Below, piece by piece: positions 47,087 to 55,107 of a stretch of 64,000 bases of DNA. The translations under genes were made by a program, and so were the position numbers. The notes under the pieces were generated by a model. The model was given only the letters and a program-made list of their open reading frames with translations. It did no database searches and was not told where the DNA came from. The stretch lies in the NCBI GenBank assembly GCA_028707175.1, contig JAQTUV010000002.1, forward strand, positions 248,001 to 312,000, read 5' to 3'. Each line of letters opens with the position of its first letter. Position 1 is the first letter of the stretch. The DNA is from Sideroxydans sp. (lineage in GTDB: Bacteria > Pseudomonadota > Gammaproteobacteria > Burkholderiales > Gallionellaceae).

Positions 47087-48136
47087 TTACTTCCAGATCG
47101 CTTTGCCGCTCTCTGCTTTGATCTTTGCTTTCCAAGCATCACGAATCATCTTGGTGACGTTCTCAGGCAAAGGCACGTAGTCCAGATCACTCGCCATCTT
47201 GTCGCCTGTAGATGTGAAAGCGAAGTCGAAGAACTTCAATGTCTCAAGCGCTACGTCGGCTTTCTCTTGGCTCTTGTGCATCAAGATGAAAGTCGCGCCA
47301 GAGATAGGCCAGCTTTCTTTACCAGGTTGGTTAGTCAGCATCATGTAGAAACCTTTGTCGGCATCCCATTTCGCATTCGCAGCAGCAGCTTGGAAGTTAA
47401 CTGCATCTGGCTTAACGAATTGACCGTCACGGTTCTTCAGCTGAACGTAAGCCATCTTGTTTTGCAACGCGTAAGCGTATTCAACATAACCGATGGAGTT
47501 CTTGATACGTTGCACGTAAGACGCAACGCCTTCGTTACCCTTACCACCTGTACCCACTGGCCATGCAACAGCGGAATCGTTACCCACAGCGCGTTTCCAA
47601 TCGATGCTCACTTGAGACAAGTAGGTGGTGAAGATGTAAGTCGTACCTGAACCATCAGAGCGGTGAACGACGTTGATCGCAGCATCCGGCAATGCCACAC
47701 CTTGATTGTCCGCAGCAAGCTTAGGATCGTTCCATTTCTTGATGTTGCCCATGTAGATTGCTGTCAAAGTCTCAGCCGTTAGCTTCAATTGACCTGCTGC
47801 TACGCCTTCAACGTTAACGACCGGTACAACACCACCGATCACGGTTGGGAATTGAGTCAAGCCATTGAAATCCAGATCTTCGATCTTCAATGGTTTGTCA
47901 GATGCGCCGAAATCAACAGTCTTCGCTTGGATCTGTTTGATACCACCGCCAGAGCCGATGGATTGATAGTTCATGCCTACGCCAGTCTGTGTCTTGTAAG
48001 CATCAGCCCACTTTGAGTAGACAGGGTAAGGGAAGGTCGCGCCTGCGCCAGTGATATTCACGGCGGCAGCAGACCCAGCAGTGAGCAACATCGCGGTAAT
48101 GCCGAGGCCGCCAAGGATACGTGCAACTTTTTTCAT
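47087..48136 (-). CDS. pstS: Periplasmic phosphate-binding protein PstS
   Basis: PstS captures phosphate for the PstCAB transporter. From the ATG at 48136 (GGAGAATCAA upstream) the precursor has 349 residues with a signal peptide (MKKVARILGGLGITAMLLTAGSAAA-VN split over residues 1-25). Phosphate-contact motifs are present: ITGAGATFPYPVY near residue 28, NYQSIGSGGGIKQIQ, TVDFGASDKP, and the HRSDGSGTTYIF loop near 168. It is alone: pstCAB do not follow, and a terminator stands directly behind. A Pho box lies upstream on the same strand. The start further upstream in frame (48193) would add residues without signal-peptide character. Confidence 0.97.
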   Translation of the reverse strand: MKKVARILGGLGITAMLLTAGSAAAVNITGAGATFPYPVYSKWADAYKTQTGVGMNYQSIGSGGGIKQIQAKTVDFGASDKPLKIEDLDFNGLTQFPTVIGGVVPVVNVEGVAAGQLKLTAETLTAIYMGNIKKWNDPKLAADNQGVALPDAAINVVHRSDGSGTTYIFTTYLSQVSIDWKRAVGNDSAVAWPVGTGGKGNEGVASYVQRIKNSIGYVEYAYALQNKMAYVQLKNRDGQFVKPDAVNFQAAAANAKWDADKGFYMMLTNQPGKESWPISGATFILMHKSQEKADVALETLKFFDFAFTSTGDKMASDLDYVPLPENVTKMIRDAWKAKIKAESGKAIWK

Positions 48137-48191
48137 TTGATTCTCCAATTTTATTAGGGTGCGTGTTACTAGCACTCGGCCAGTGGACGGC

Positions 48192-48225
48192 ACTGTAGGG
48201 AAGAATTGTTACAACTTGATGACGG
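48192..48225 (-). promoter_or_regulatory. Pho-box promoter of pstS
   Basis: On the minus strand CCGTCAT (48219-48225), four bases, and TTGTAAC (48208-48214) match the Pho-box pair CTGTCAT/CTGTAAC at six of seven positions each. Ten bases later TACAGT (48192-48197) is a -10 with four of six consensus positions. The inferred transcript start near 48185 leaves a leader of about 50 bases before the pstS ATG. Confidence 0.75.
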
Positions 48226-48260
48226 TCAATAGATTTCCTGTATCGCTTCGAATAACTCAA

Positions 48261-48289
48261 CTGTCATCAACAAATCATCAAAGTGTCAT
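48261..48289 (+). promoter_or_regulatory. Pho box directed towards the phospholipase C-like gene
   Basis: Three heptamers with four-base spacers read CTGTCAT (48261), AAATCAT (48272) and GTGTCAT (48283) on the plus strand, an 11-bp period. The outer two are close to consensus. The orientation points to the gene starting at 48324. The -10 expected 10 bases later (CACAGC) is poor, so the box could also assist the divergent pstS promoter. Confidence 0.65.
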
Positions 48290-48323
48290 CAATGTTTCGC
48301 ACAGCCTCGCGACACTGCGCACC

Positions 48324-49172
48324 ATGCAAAGACTCATATCTGATTGGCGCTGGTTGATTCCCCTCCTACTGTGGAGTGCGGATGCCAATGCTTGGGGCCT
48401 ATACACCCATGTCTATTTTGCGCAGATGTTGTTATGGGCCGTCCCTCTCACTGACCCACGCTATCGGCGTGCCATCAAGAACTTCCCCCAACTGGTATTA
48501 GCCGGTGCCTGCCTGCCCGATCTGGCGATACTGAGCCAACGTCCTTGGGGTGAACCGTTCTCCACCACCCACCAATGGCAACGAGCGCGCAAATTATTAG
48601 ACGATGCGAAGAGTGATGAAGAATACGCACTGTCTTTAGGTTTCGCCAGCCACTTGTTAGTGGATGTCATCGCACACAACCACTTCGTCCCCGCACACGA
48701 GAAGATGTGGGGCAACGTCCCGCTACTGACGCATGCCGCCTGCGAATGGGCGATGGACATGCACATTCGTCCCCACCTGTTCGCCCAACCAGCTGAATTG
48801 ATGCGCACACATCGCGCAGCATTGGCTGACTACGTGGCCACCCATTTCGATTGCCCCCACAACTTGGCGCTACGCGGCATCGACGTTCTCTCTGGTGCGG
48901 AAAGTCTGCTGCGTACCAGCCGTTTATCGCATCTGTGTTACTACGCAGCGAGTCGCCTCGATGCAAGGATGCCACGTCGCTTCAATTACTACCTGAGCGA
49001 GACTGGCGCACGACTCGCGCACATCGACCGCATCTTGTTGGGCGAACTCCCACTATGGAACCCAGACCCGCAGGCAGACGATCCCGCCTTGCGTCAACGC
49101 ATCGAACTGATGACCCCCTCACAACTACGTCACCGCATCCCCTTGCCGCTGGATGTGTTCAGTCTTCCTTAA
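48324..49172 (+). CDS. Secreted zinc-dependent phospholipase C-like protein
   Basis: The 282-residue product looks like a member of the zinc-dependent phospholipase C family (PF00882 type). An N-terminal signal peptide (WLIPLLLWSADANA) ends just before a Trp, W24, which in the family becomes the N-terminal zinc ligand. Other ligand candidates follow in order: H29 in YTHVYFA, D66 in GACLPDLAIL, H110/D114/H118 in the block SHLLVDVIAHNHF, and E141/D145 in HAACEWAMDMHI. I use the ATG at 48324 because the signal peptide starts there; no good ribosome-binding site is seen. The gene is divergent from pstS and a Pho box points at it. Release of diacylglycerol from phospholipids during phosphate starvation is an inference. 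Confidence 0.72.
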   Translation: MQRLISDWRWLIPLLLWSADANAWGLYTHVYFAQMLLWAVPLTDPRYRRAIKNFPQLVLAGACLPDLAILSQRPWGEPFSTTHQWQRARKLLDDAKSDEEYALSLGFASHLLVDVIAHNHFVPAHEKMWGNVPLLTHAACEWAMDMHIRPHLFAQPAELMRTHRAALADYVATHFDCPHNLALRGIDVLSGAESLLRTSRLSHLCYYAASRLDARMPRRFNYYLSETGARLAHIDRILLGELPLWNPDPQADDPALRQRIELMTPSQLRHRIPLPLDVFSLP

Positions 49173-49307
49173 TTTCACACCCTCATCTCGCCCTTCGACA
49201 GGATCTCAGGATAAACGGCCCTGCAAGCAAACAGGAATCTAGTGTTTGATTTACCGCGAATGATTTTCAATTGAATGGCCGTTCCTCGAAACGAGACGCA
49301 TGCGGCT

Positions 49308-49333
49308 GGTTATCCCGCTTTCGCGGGATAACC
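49308..49333. repeat. Perfect hairpin between the phospholipase C-like and PAP2 genes
   Basis: GGTTATCCCGC and GCGGGATAACC pair over 11 bp around a four-base loop. The two genes converge here, so it may end transcription from both sides, though no T run is present. Its sequence resembles dispersed hairpin repeats, like the one behind cydX. The remainder of the gap contains a TTCGACAGGATCTCAGG segment (49194-49210) of a common proteobacterial repeat type. Confidence 0.6.
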
Positions 49334-49356
49334 ACGTTCCATCAATGATGATGTGT

Positions 49357-49887
49357 TTAGATAGCGAGTGAACCGAAGGCGAGTGCTGCCCCGAGTGCAG
49401 CACCGGCGATGACATCAGATGGATAGTGCAATCCCAATATTGGGCGTGATAGTGCAACCAAGGTAGCGAACGGCACGACCAGCCAGAACAAGCCCGGAAA
49501 GTACGCGACCGCGACGACGCTGAACGAGACCGCATGCATGGTATGTCCAGAAGGAAAGCTGAACTGATCGAGCGCCTTACCCACACACACGATAGCGGGA
49601 TAGACGTTGTAAGGACGCGGACGCAGCGTCTTGCCCTTAATGAGTTTATAGATGACGGTACTGAGCAGTCCAACAGCCAGCATGTGCACCACCGCAGGTA
49701 CGGCTGCCATCTGGTAACTCAACAGCAATGCGACCATCAAGGTGTACCAGAACACGCCATCGCCCAAGCGACTGGCCAAGCGGAACAGACTGCGCACAGA
49801 CAGAAAGCGGCTCTGCCGATTGCAGAACACGCAGAGTTCTACATCCCAGCGGTTAATCTGTTGCAGCGGAGAGTTCAGGTTGGCCAT
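49357..49887 (-). CDS. PAP2-family membrane phosphatase
   Basis: The 176-residue protein belongs to the PAP2 phosphatases, which remove phosphate from lipids such as phosphatidate or undecaprenyl diphosphate. The three catalytic motifs are visible: K-x-x-x-x-RP in KGKTLRPRPYNV near residue 93, the SGH motif in FSFPSGHTMHAVS near 117, and SRPILGLHYPSDVIAG near 150 (Arg, His, Asp). About five membrane helices are predicted. The gene overlaps the end of the upstream glycosyltransferase gene by 35 bases, so the two are coupled. With that neighbour, production of diacylglycerol as acceptor is a reasonable role but not proven. Confidence 0.88.
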   Translation of the reverse strand: MANLNSPLQQINRWDVELCVFCNRQSRFLSVRSLFRLASRLGDGVFWYTLMVALLLSYQMAAVPAVVHMLAVGLLSTVIYKLIKGKTLRPRPYNVYPAIVCVGKALDQFSFPSGHTMHAVSFSVVAVAYFPGLFWLVVPFATLVALSRPILGLHYPSDVIAGAALGAALAFGSLAI

Positions 49888-51067
49888 GTCTCACTCCTTG
49901 CGAACGTATCGTGTTGTTTAACACCGATTCCAAGTCACCCATGATGCGCTCCCAAGTTTGCGACTCCATCGAGTGGCGTGCCGCATGACGCAATCGGTTC
50001 ACGCGCTCCATGTCAGTCACAATCGCTTGGGATTGTGCGATAAACGCTTGGGTATCTTCATACGGTACGAGCAGACCATTCTGATCGTGGCGAATGTGTT
50101 GGCGTGCAGCAGCGTAATCGAAGGCCACTGTCGCCAGCCCACTCGCCATCGATTCGACCGTGACGTTGCCGTAAGTCTCGGTCAAGCTGGGATAAAGAAA
50201 GATATCGCCCGATGCATAGTGTTGCGCCAACGCTTCACCCGTTTGCATGCCCGCAAAGATGACGTGTGGATTATTTAATTGCAGTTCGGCGCGTGCTGGG
50301 CCATCCCCCACCATCACCAAACGGGCCAGCGGATTCATTTTCCGCATCTGCTCGAAAGCTTGGATGACGACATTCAGATTCTTCTCCGGTGCGAGTCGGC
50401 TCACCAACATCACGACGGGGGTATCTTCCTGTGCGCCCCAACTCGCGCGCAATTGCTCACTGCGCTTGACGGGATGAAACAACTCACTATCCACACCGCG
50501 CGAGACGACGATCACGTTCTGGTAGCCATCACGCTCAAGTTGTCTTTGCAACGAGTCCGTCGGCACGATGGTGCAGCTTGCCTTGTTATGGAAATTTCTC
50601 AGATAAGCTGCCATCGGCTTAGTGAACAGGCCGATGCGGTAGTGCTTCGCGTAGCAATGAAAGTTGGTGTGGAAGTCAGTGCTCACCGGAATCTCCAGCG
50701 TGCGTGCCGCCGCCAATGCCGACCAGCCTAGCGGGCCTTCGGTGGCGATGTGTACGATGTCGGGGCGTTGCTTAGACCACATCTTCACCAACAAACCTTT
50801 TGCAGGCAGACCGATACGTAGTGCCGAGTAGCCTGGTATCGCCATACCTGCCACCAGCGTTTCGCGATAGTTGGCCTGTTCGCTGCATACATCGCTCCTA
50901 CCTTGGCGCGGACGGATCATGTGGATGCGATTGCCGCGCTTGAGTAAGCCTTCGACCATACGCGCCACAGTGACCGCAACGCCATTCACCTCGGGCAGAT
51001 AAGTTTCAGTAACCAGCGCGATGTCGAGTGGCGCTGACGTTTGGATGGTTTCGTTTGGTGTATTCAT
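49853..51067 (-). CDS. GT4-family glycosyltransferase (SqdX/Agt-like candidate)
   Basis: The 404-residue protein is a GT-B fold, GT4-family glycosyltransferase. The N-terminal half opens IALVTETYLPEVNGVAVTV near residue 17 and has STDFHTNFHCYAKHY, typical of transferases acting on lipid acceptors. The C-terminal nucleotide-sugar half shows VSRLAPEKNLNVVIQAF, MVGDGPARAEL, and the EX7E region in FLYPSLTETYGNVTVESMA. No membrane span is present. The set of neighbours (PAP2, DgkA, OlsB-like, PlsC-like) and the nearby Pho box suggest a diacylglycerol glucosyl- or glucuronosyltransferase making phosphorus-free lipids. Mannosyl transfer to another lipid is also possible. Confidence 0.82.
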   Translation of the reverse strand: MNTPNETIQTSAPLDIALVTETYLPEVNGVAVTVARMVEGLLKRGNRIHMIRPRQGRSDVCSEQANYRETLVAGMAIPGYSALRIGLPAKGLLVKMWSKQRPDIVHIATEGPLGWSALAAARTLEIPVSTDFHTNFHCYAKHYRIGLFTKPMAAYLRNFHNKASCTIVPTDSLQRQLERDGYQNVIVVSRGVDSELFHPVKRSEQLRASWGAQEDTPVVMLVSRLAPEKNLNVVIQAFEQMRKMNPLARLVMVGDGPARAELQLNNPHVIFAGMQTGEALAQHYASGDIFLYPSLTETYGNVTVESMASGLATVAFDYAAARQHIRHDQNGLLVPYEDTQAFIAQSQAIVTDMERVNRLRHAARHSMESQTWERIMGDLESVLNNTIRSQGVRHGQPELSAATD

Positions 51068-51124
51068 GTGGCGTATCGTGACGCGCGCACATGAACATTT
51101 GATTAAATCTAATTGAAGAGTTTG

Positions 51125-51493
51125 TTACGCCAACAACACCATCACCCAGACAACGATGACATTGATGAGGCTCACCAATACAGCAGAGCTACCAATGTCT
51201 TTCGCGCGCTTGGCTAGATCGTGATTCTCCAATGAGATGCGATCCACCGTCGCCTCGATGGCCGAGTTGATCAGTTCGACGATGATGACCAGCAGCACAC
51301 AGGCGATCATCAACGCTTTGCCAATCAAGGAAACAGGTAGCCACAGCGCCAGCGGGATGAGAATGGCGGCGAGCAACACCTCTTGGCGAAACGCATCTTC
51401 ATGTTTGTAGGCGGCACGGAACCCCGCCAGCGAATAGCCAAATGCGTTGAACAAACGCACCAGACCGGTCTTACCTTTGTATGGACTTTCCAT
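51125..51493 (-). CDS. dgkA: Diacylglycerol kinase (DgkA type)
   Basis: DgkA phosphorylates diacylglycerol in the inner membrane. From the ATG at 51493 (GGAGAATCAAA upstream) it has 122 residues, the same length as the E. coli protein. Three membrane helices are predicted. The active-site block ELINSAIEATVDRISLE near residue 70 and the later HDLAKRAKDIGSSAVL are family signatures. It is preceded by the olsB-like terminator and followed by the glycosyltransferase gene. In this company it could recycle diacylglycerol back to phosphatidate, in balance with PAP2. Confidence 0.95.
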   Translation of the reverse strand: MESPYKGKTGLVRLFNAFGYSLAGFRAAYKHEDAFRQEVLLAAILIPLALWLPVSLIGKALMIACVLLVIIVELINSAIEATVDRISLENHDLAKRAKDIGSSAVLVSLINVIVVWVMVLLA

Positions 51494-51518
51494 TTTGATT
51501 CTCCAAATAACGCGGAAT

Positions 51519-51547
51519 AAAAAAACGCGCACCGGGGGGATGCGCGC
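51519..51547 (-). terminator. Terminator behind the OlsB-like gene
   Basis: On the minus strand CGCGCA and TGCGCG pair around a C/G-rich loop and are followed by seven T. The hairpin stands between the OlsB-like gene and dgkA, so acyltransferase and dgkA-glycosyltransferase-PAP2 genes are at least partly separate transcripts. Confidence 0.85.
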
Positions 51548-51571
51548 AAGGGAGGAGACTATTGATACGCT

Positions 51572-52336
51572 TTAGCCAGCTTGGCGCATAAAGTGTTTTG
51601 CGTAGCGTGCATTCATGCGCGAGACGGGCATCAAGATGAACACGTCTGCACAGTTGAAGTCAGGATCCCATGCCGGCTCACCCGCGATGTAAGCACCTAA
51701 ACGCAAGTAGCCTTTGATGAGCGGCGGCACGATGACATCGAGATTTTGATTGAGTGATTCCAGCGGCAAACGGCAGTGTGGGAACACGCGATATTCGGCG
51801 GGGGCTGCATGTAGCTTGTGAATTTTGTTATAGACGCTGGCAGCGTAATGACCACCATCTCCCATGCTGATGCTGGCGCAGCCGATGAGATATTCGTGAT
51901 TGTTCTTGGTGATGTATTCCGCCAAGCCGCTCCACAACTGGGTGATGGTCGCACCATCGCGGTAACCTTCATGCACGCATGAACGTCCTACCTCAACCAT
52001 GCGATCACGCAGGTTCGCCAAACGCGAGAGGTCGAACTCGGTCTCTGAATAGTATCCACCCGCTTTGACTGCCTGCTCGGGCGGCAAGATGCGGTAAGTG
52101 CCAACCACCTTCTCATTGCTGTGATCGCGCACCAGCAGGTGATCGCAGAAGCTATCAAAACGGTCGATATCCAAGCCCAGATGTGCGCTCGAAAGTTTTG
52201 CACCCATCTCTTCTGCAAACACTTTAAAGCGGATACGTTGCGCCGCTTCCAGTTCGCTCTGTGTTCTTGCCAAACTATAAGTCAGCCTTCTTTGCGGTTC
52301 GCGTTCATGCTGTTTGATCAGATCTAACAAGGTCAT
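51572..52336 (-). CDS. GNAT-type N-acyltransferase, OlsB-like
   Basis: The 254-residue protein belongs to the acyl-homoserine-lactone-synthase-like GNAT group that includes OlsB (L-ornithine N-acyltransferase). It has AQRIRFKVFAEEMGAKL near residue 32, DIDRFDSFCDHLLVRD, VGTYRILPP near 82, and MVEVGRSCVHEGYRDGATI near 122. The late PPLIKGYLRLGAYIAGEPAWDP block, broken at residues ~203-225, is highly conserved in OlsB homologues. OlsB makes lyso-ornithine lipid from 3-hydroxyacyl-ACP. The next upstream gene encodes the matching O-acyltransferase, supporting ornithine-lipid synthesis; this function is inferred from family and context. Confidence 0.78.
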   Translation of the reverse strand: MTLLDLIKQHEREPQRRLTYSLARTQSELEAAQRIRFKVFAEEMGAKLSSAHLGLDIDRFDSFCDHLLVRDHSNEKVVGTYRILPPEQAVKAGGYYSETEFDLSRLANLRDRMVEVGRSCVHEGYRDGATITQLWSGLAEYITKNNHEYLIGCASISMGDGGHYAASVYNKIHKLHAAPAEYRVFPHCRLPLESLNQNLDVIVPPLIKGYLRLGAYIAGEPAWDPDFNCADVFILMPVSRMNARYAKHFMRQAG

Positions 52337-52414
52337 GCTCCTATCGAGTTGATGAGAGCAGATTACGTGGCGGATATTGCGCGAGCGTTAAAGGAATATG
52401 AAAGATTGGTGACG

Positions 52415-53314
52415 CTACTGAGTAGCTCTACCATCACGCTCATACGCCAGTGTGGTGTAAAGCAGAACACAATAGAGCGATTGGAAGTGCTGCTCTGCCC
52501 CCGCTCTAGCACAAGAGGCTTGCACCGGTTTGTACTGACGCGCAGCCATCGTGGCGGATAGTTGCATCGCCTCCAAGGCAGTGCCTATCTGTTGCCTTGC
52601 TTGAGTGGCGAGTTCGCGCCTGTCGACACCGCGCACATCTAACGCAGGCGTCAACAACAAACGTACCTGAAGCTGTGGTGAGCACAAGATGTGCCAAATA
52701 GATTGGCCGAGTGATGTCTCATCGATGTAGGTTGCATCGTGGCTACGTTCACCGCGACTATCTTGATAACGAATGGCAATCGGATGGATTTGCGCCCCAG
52801 CATCGATGGCGGGTTGTAACAGTGAGGAGTGGAAGTTGGCGACCTGCGCACCATCGGTCGTTGTGCCTTCGGGAAACACCGCCAGCGACTCACCCTGCTG
52901 CAACAGCTCAGCCATACTGGTATTGATACGTGCTGCCGAACGCATCTTGCCGCGTTCGATAAACAAAGTCTGCGCACGCGCGCACAGCCAACCGATGACA
53001 GGCCAAGCACGCACTTCAGATTTCGCAACAAAGCGCATCGGAATAACTGAGTTAAGCACGAATACGTCTAACCATGAGATGTGATTAGAAACGACAAGCC
53101 CAGGATGCCCATCTTGGATCTCTCCTTTCGCGGCGAACGTCACTCGAACATTGATGACATCCAACAAACCTGCGGACCATCGTTGCAGGATGCGGCGGCG
53201 CAACTTAAGACCGAACCATGGATAGGAGATGGCCAGCAGCAATCCATACCCCAGATGCAACGCCAGTCTTATGCCCCTGAAAACAGCTACTAAATTTCGA
53301 TATATCAAATTCAT
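52415..53314 (-). CDS. Lysophospholipid/lyso-ornithine-lipid acyltransferase, PlsC/OlsA-like
   Basis: The protein (299 residues from the ATG at 53314; an in-frame ATG at 53359 would add 15) is a PlsC-family O-acyltransferase. The catalytic NHxSxxD motif is VSNHISWLDVF near residue 75, and the acceptor-site motif is FPEGTTTDGAQV near 147. A membrane helix (HLGYGLLLAISYPWFGL) lies near the N-terminus, and a late Cys/Ala-rich region follows. It lies 78 bases before the OlsB-like gene in the same direction, an olsA-olsB pair in arrangement. It could also acylate lysophosphatidate. No Pho box was found in the 164 bases upstream. Confidence 0.8.
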   Translation of the reverse strand: MNLIYRNLVAVFRGIRLALHLGYGLLLAISYPWFGLKLRRRILQRWSAGLLDVINVRVTFAAKGEIQDGHPGLVVSNHISWLDVFVLNSVIPMRFVAKSEVRAWPVIGWLCARAQTLFIERGKMRSAARINTSMAELLQQGESLAVFPEGTTTDGAQVANFHSSLLQPAIDAGAQIHPIAIRYQDSRGERSHDATYIDETSLGQSIWHILCSPQLQVRLLLTPALDVRGVDRRELATQARQQIGTALEAMQLSATMAARQYKPVQASCARAGAEQHFQSLYCVLLYTTLAYERDGRATQ

Positions 53315-53478
53315 TTTGTCACTTACTAATCCAGTGTGAAGGCGAAAAAAGAACAGCACGTTGTCAACGTCGCACTGAAACCTTTCGTAAGGAAAAGTCT
53401 GAATACGCCATCTGATCTCGCAATCGAACCTTTTCTATTTATCATCGATATCCTAGCCATAGATTAGTCTCCTAATAT

Positions 53479-55107
53479 TTAGGTGCCCCATAGTTCCGCA
53501 CTACCCGCCCCAAGCCCTTGGGACACATTGGTAAACCGAAAGCGCGAGACACTGCGATGAAGCACCTCTGAAGAGCTTGCCAGCCCTGCCATCTCATTGC
53601 GTGTACTCTCAATATCGTTGCTGGTATTCGTCGCGATCACATGCACCTCGGCAATGTTCGTCGAGACATCTAGGCCGGAGATCGACTGCTCTTGTGTCGC
53701 CACCGCGATCTGCTGCATGCGCTCAGCAACCAATTGCATGGAATAGCCGATTTCTACCAGCACTGCATCCGTCTTCTCTCCATGCACAACACCGCTCTTA
53801 GCTTCATCACGAGCCGCCTGCATCACTGTGACCGCATTTCCCGCTGATATCTGCACGGCCTTAAGCAATTCAGAAATATCTTTTGCCGAATTGGATGTTC
53901 GTTCTGAAAGAATGCGCACCTCGTCTGCAACCACTGCAAACCCTCGGCCATATTCACCAGCTCTCGCCGCCTCGATTGCTGCATTCAACGCTAACAAATT
54001 CGTTTGATCCGCGATGTCTTTGATGACTTTGCTGATGTCATTCACTTTGCTTATCGTCAAGTTGAGCTTATCCATCGTCTGGACTGAAGCATCCATGGAA
54101 ATATCTAAATGTGAGAGTGCGGCTAACGTCTGCTTGCCTACCACACCGCCCTCGCTCACTTGCGCTTGCGTTCGCTTGGCAGCATCTGCGGCAAAATTAG
54201 CGTTCTCTGCGATTGAGGAAATCGTTTGACGCATCTCCTGAATCGAAGCGTTTGCAACAGACACTTTCTCAGATTGAGTTTGCGCATTCGAACTGATTGC
54301 GTGGGTCATCTGATGAGCTTTGCTCGACGCCTTCATCGTTTGATCCGCCGATGCACTCACATCACGCAAGATACTTTCGAAACTCGCAATAAAGGAGTTA
54401 ACGGTACTGGCCATGACACCGATTTCATCCGCATGGCTTGTTGGCAAACGATGCGTCAAATCACCATTGATTAGGTGATCCATGGCCGATATCACATCAT
54501 CGACCCGCTTTTTAAGATGGCGATTAAAACGTGCTTGAAACGCGAAAATGATCGCGCCCGCAAACGCGAGTGGAATCGCAACAATCCAAATAATCTGATT
54601 CACGTCCGATTTGATGTCTGCCTCAGACTGCACAAGTGCATCTTGATTACGCTCCAGAATCGAATCAATGTTGGCGATCATCGGCTCGATGTGCAATCGA
54701 TAAAGCATGTCCTGTGCAGTGATGGCATCTTCTGGACTCGTGCTTGCGATTTTTATCGCCACCTTCAAACCCGCCACATATTTTTCCCAGTACAGCAACA
54801 CATCCGCCAGTTGCGTCTGATCGGCTTCTGCAGAAACCGATTGGATTGTTTCTGCATGCAAACCGACAATCCTGGAATCTACAAAAGCCAGCTTTTGTTC
54901 TGTTTCTACGAGCATCGGATCAGCGCGCAAAATTGAAAGCGCTTCTCCTTTGATCGTTGAAAGATGAGACGACAGTGCCTGTCGTGCTTCATAGTGATGA
55001 AATGTTTCTCGGAGCGAACTCAATTGAATGACCGAGAAAATAATCACCCCCGTCAGACTCAGCAGGGTGATGAATGCAATCAAACGTAATTGAGCCTGAA
55101 GAGTCAT
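53479..55107 (-). CDS. Methyl-accepting chemotaxis protein
   Basis: This 542-residue chemoreceptor has a first membrane helix at about 8-28 ([19 protein letters not shown]). A periplasmic helical sensor of ~140 residues follows, with a four-helix-bundle look, then a second helix near 172-192 ([19 protein letters not shown]). Next come a HAMP domain and the cytoplasmic signalling helices. The hairpin tip is [23 protein letters not shown], split at about 385-407, followed by [14 protein letters not shown]. The ligand is unknown. Its start overlaps the stop of the EAL-CBS-GGDEF gene by four bases, so both are one operon. No C-terminal CheR-binding pentapeptide is evident. Confidence 0.93.
   Translation of the reverse strand: MTLQAQLRLIAFITLLSLTGVIIFSVIQLSSLRETFHHYEARQALSSHLSTIKGEALSILRADPMLVETEQKLAFVDSRIVGLHAETIQSVSAEADQTQLADVLLYWEKYVAGLKVAIKIASTSPEDAITAQDMLYRLHIEPMIANIDSILERNQDALVQSEADIKSDVNQIIWIVAIPLAFAGAIIFAFQARFNRHLKKRVDDVISAMDHLINGDLTHRLPTSHADEIGVMASTVNSFIASFESILRDVSASADQTMKASSKAHQMTHAISSNAQTQSEKVSVANASIQEMRQTISSIAENANFAADAAKRTQAQVSEGGVVGKQTLAALSHLDISMDASVQTMDKLNLTISKVNDISKVIKDIADQTNLLALNAAIEAARAGEYGRGFAVVADEVRILSERTSNSAKDISELLKAVQISAGNAVTVMQAARDEAKSGVVHGEKTDAVLVEIGYSMQLVAERMQQIAVATQEQSISGLDVSTNIAEVHVIATNTSNDIESTRNEMAGLASSSEVLHRSVSRFRFTNVSQGLGAGSAELWGT

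Noticed and set aside
53315-53478. Pho box before the PlsC/OlsA-like gene
   Set aside because: No pair of CTGTCAT-like units with the right spacing is visible; co-regulation of the acyltransferases with pstS is not supported by this region.
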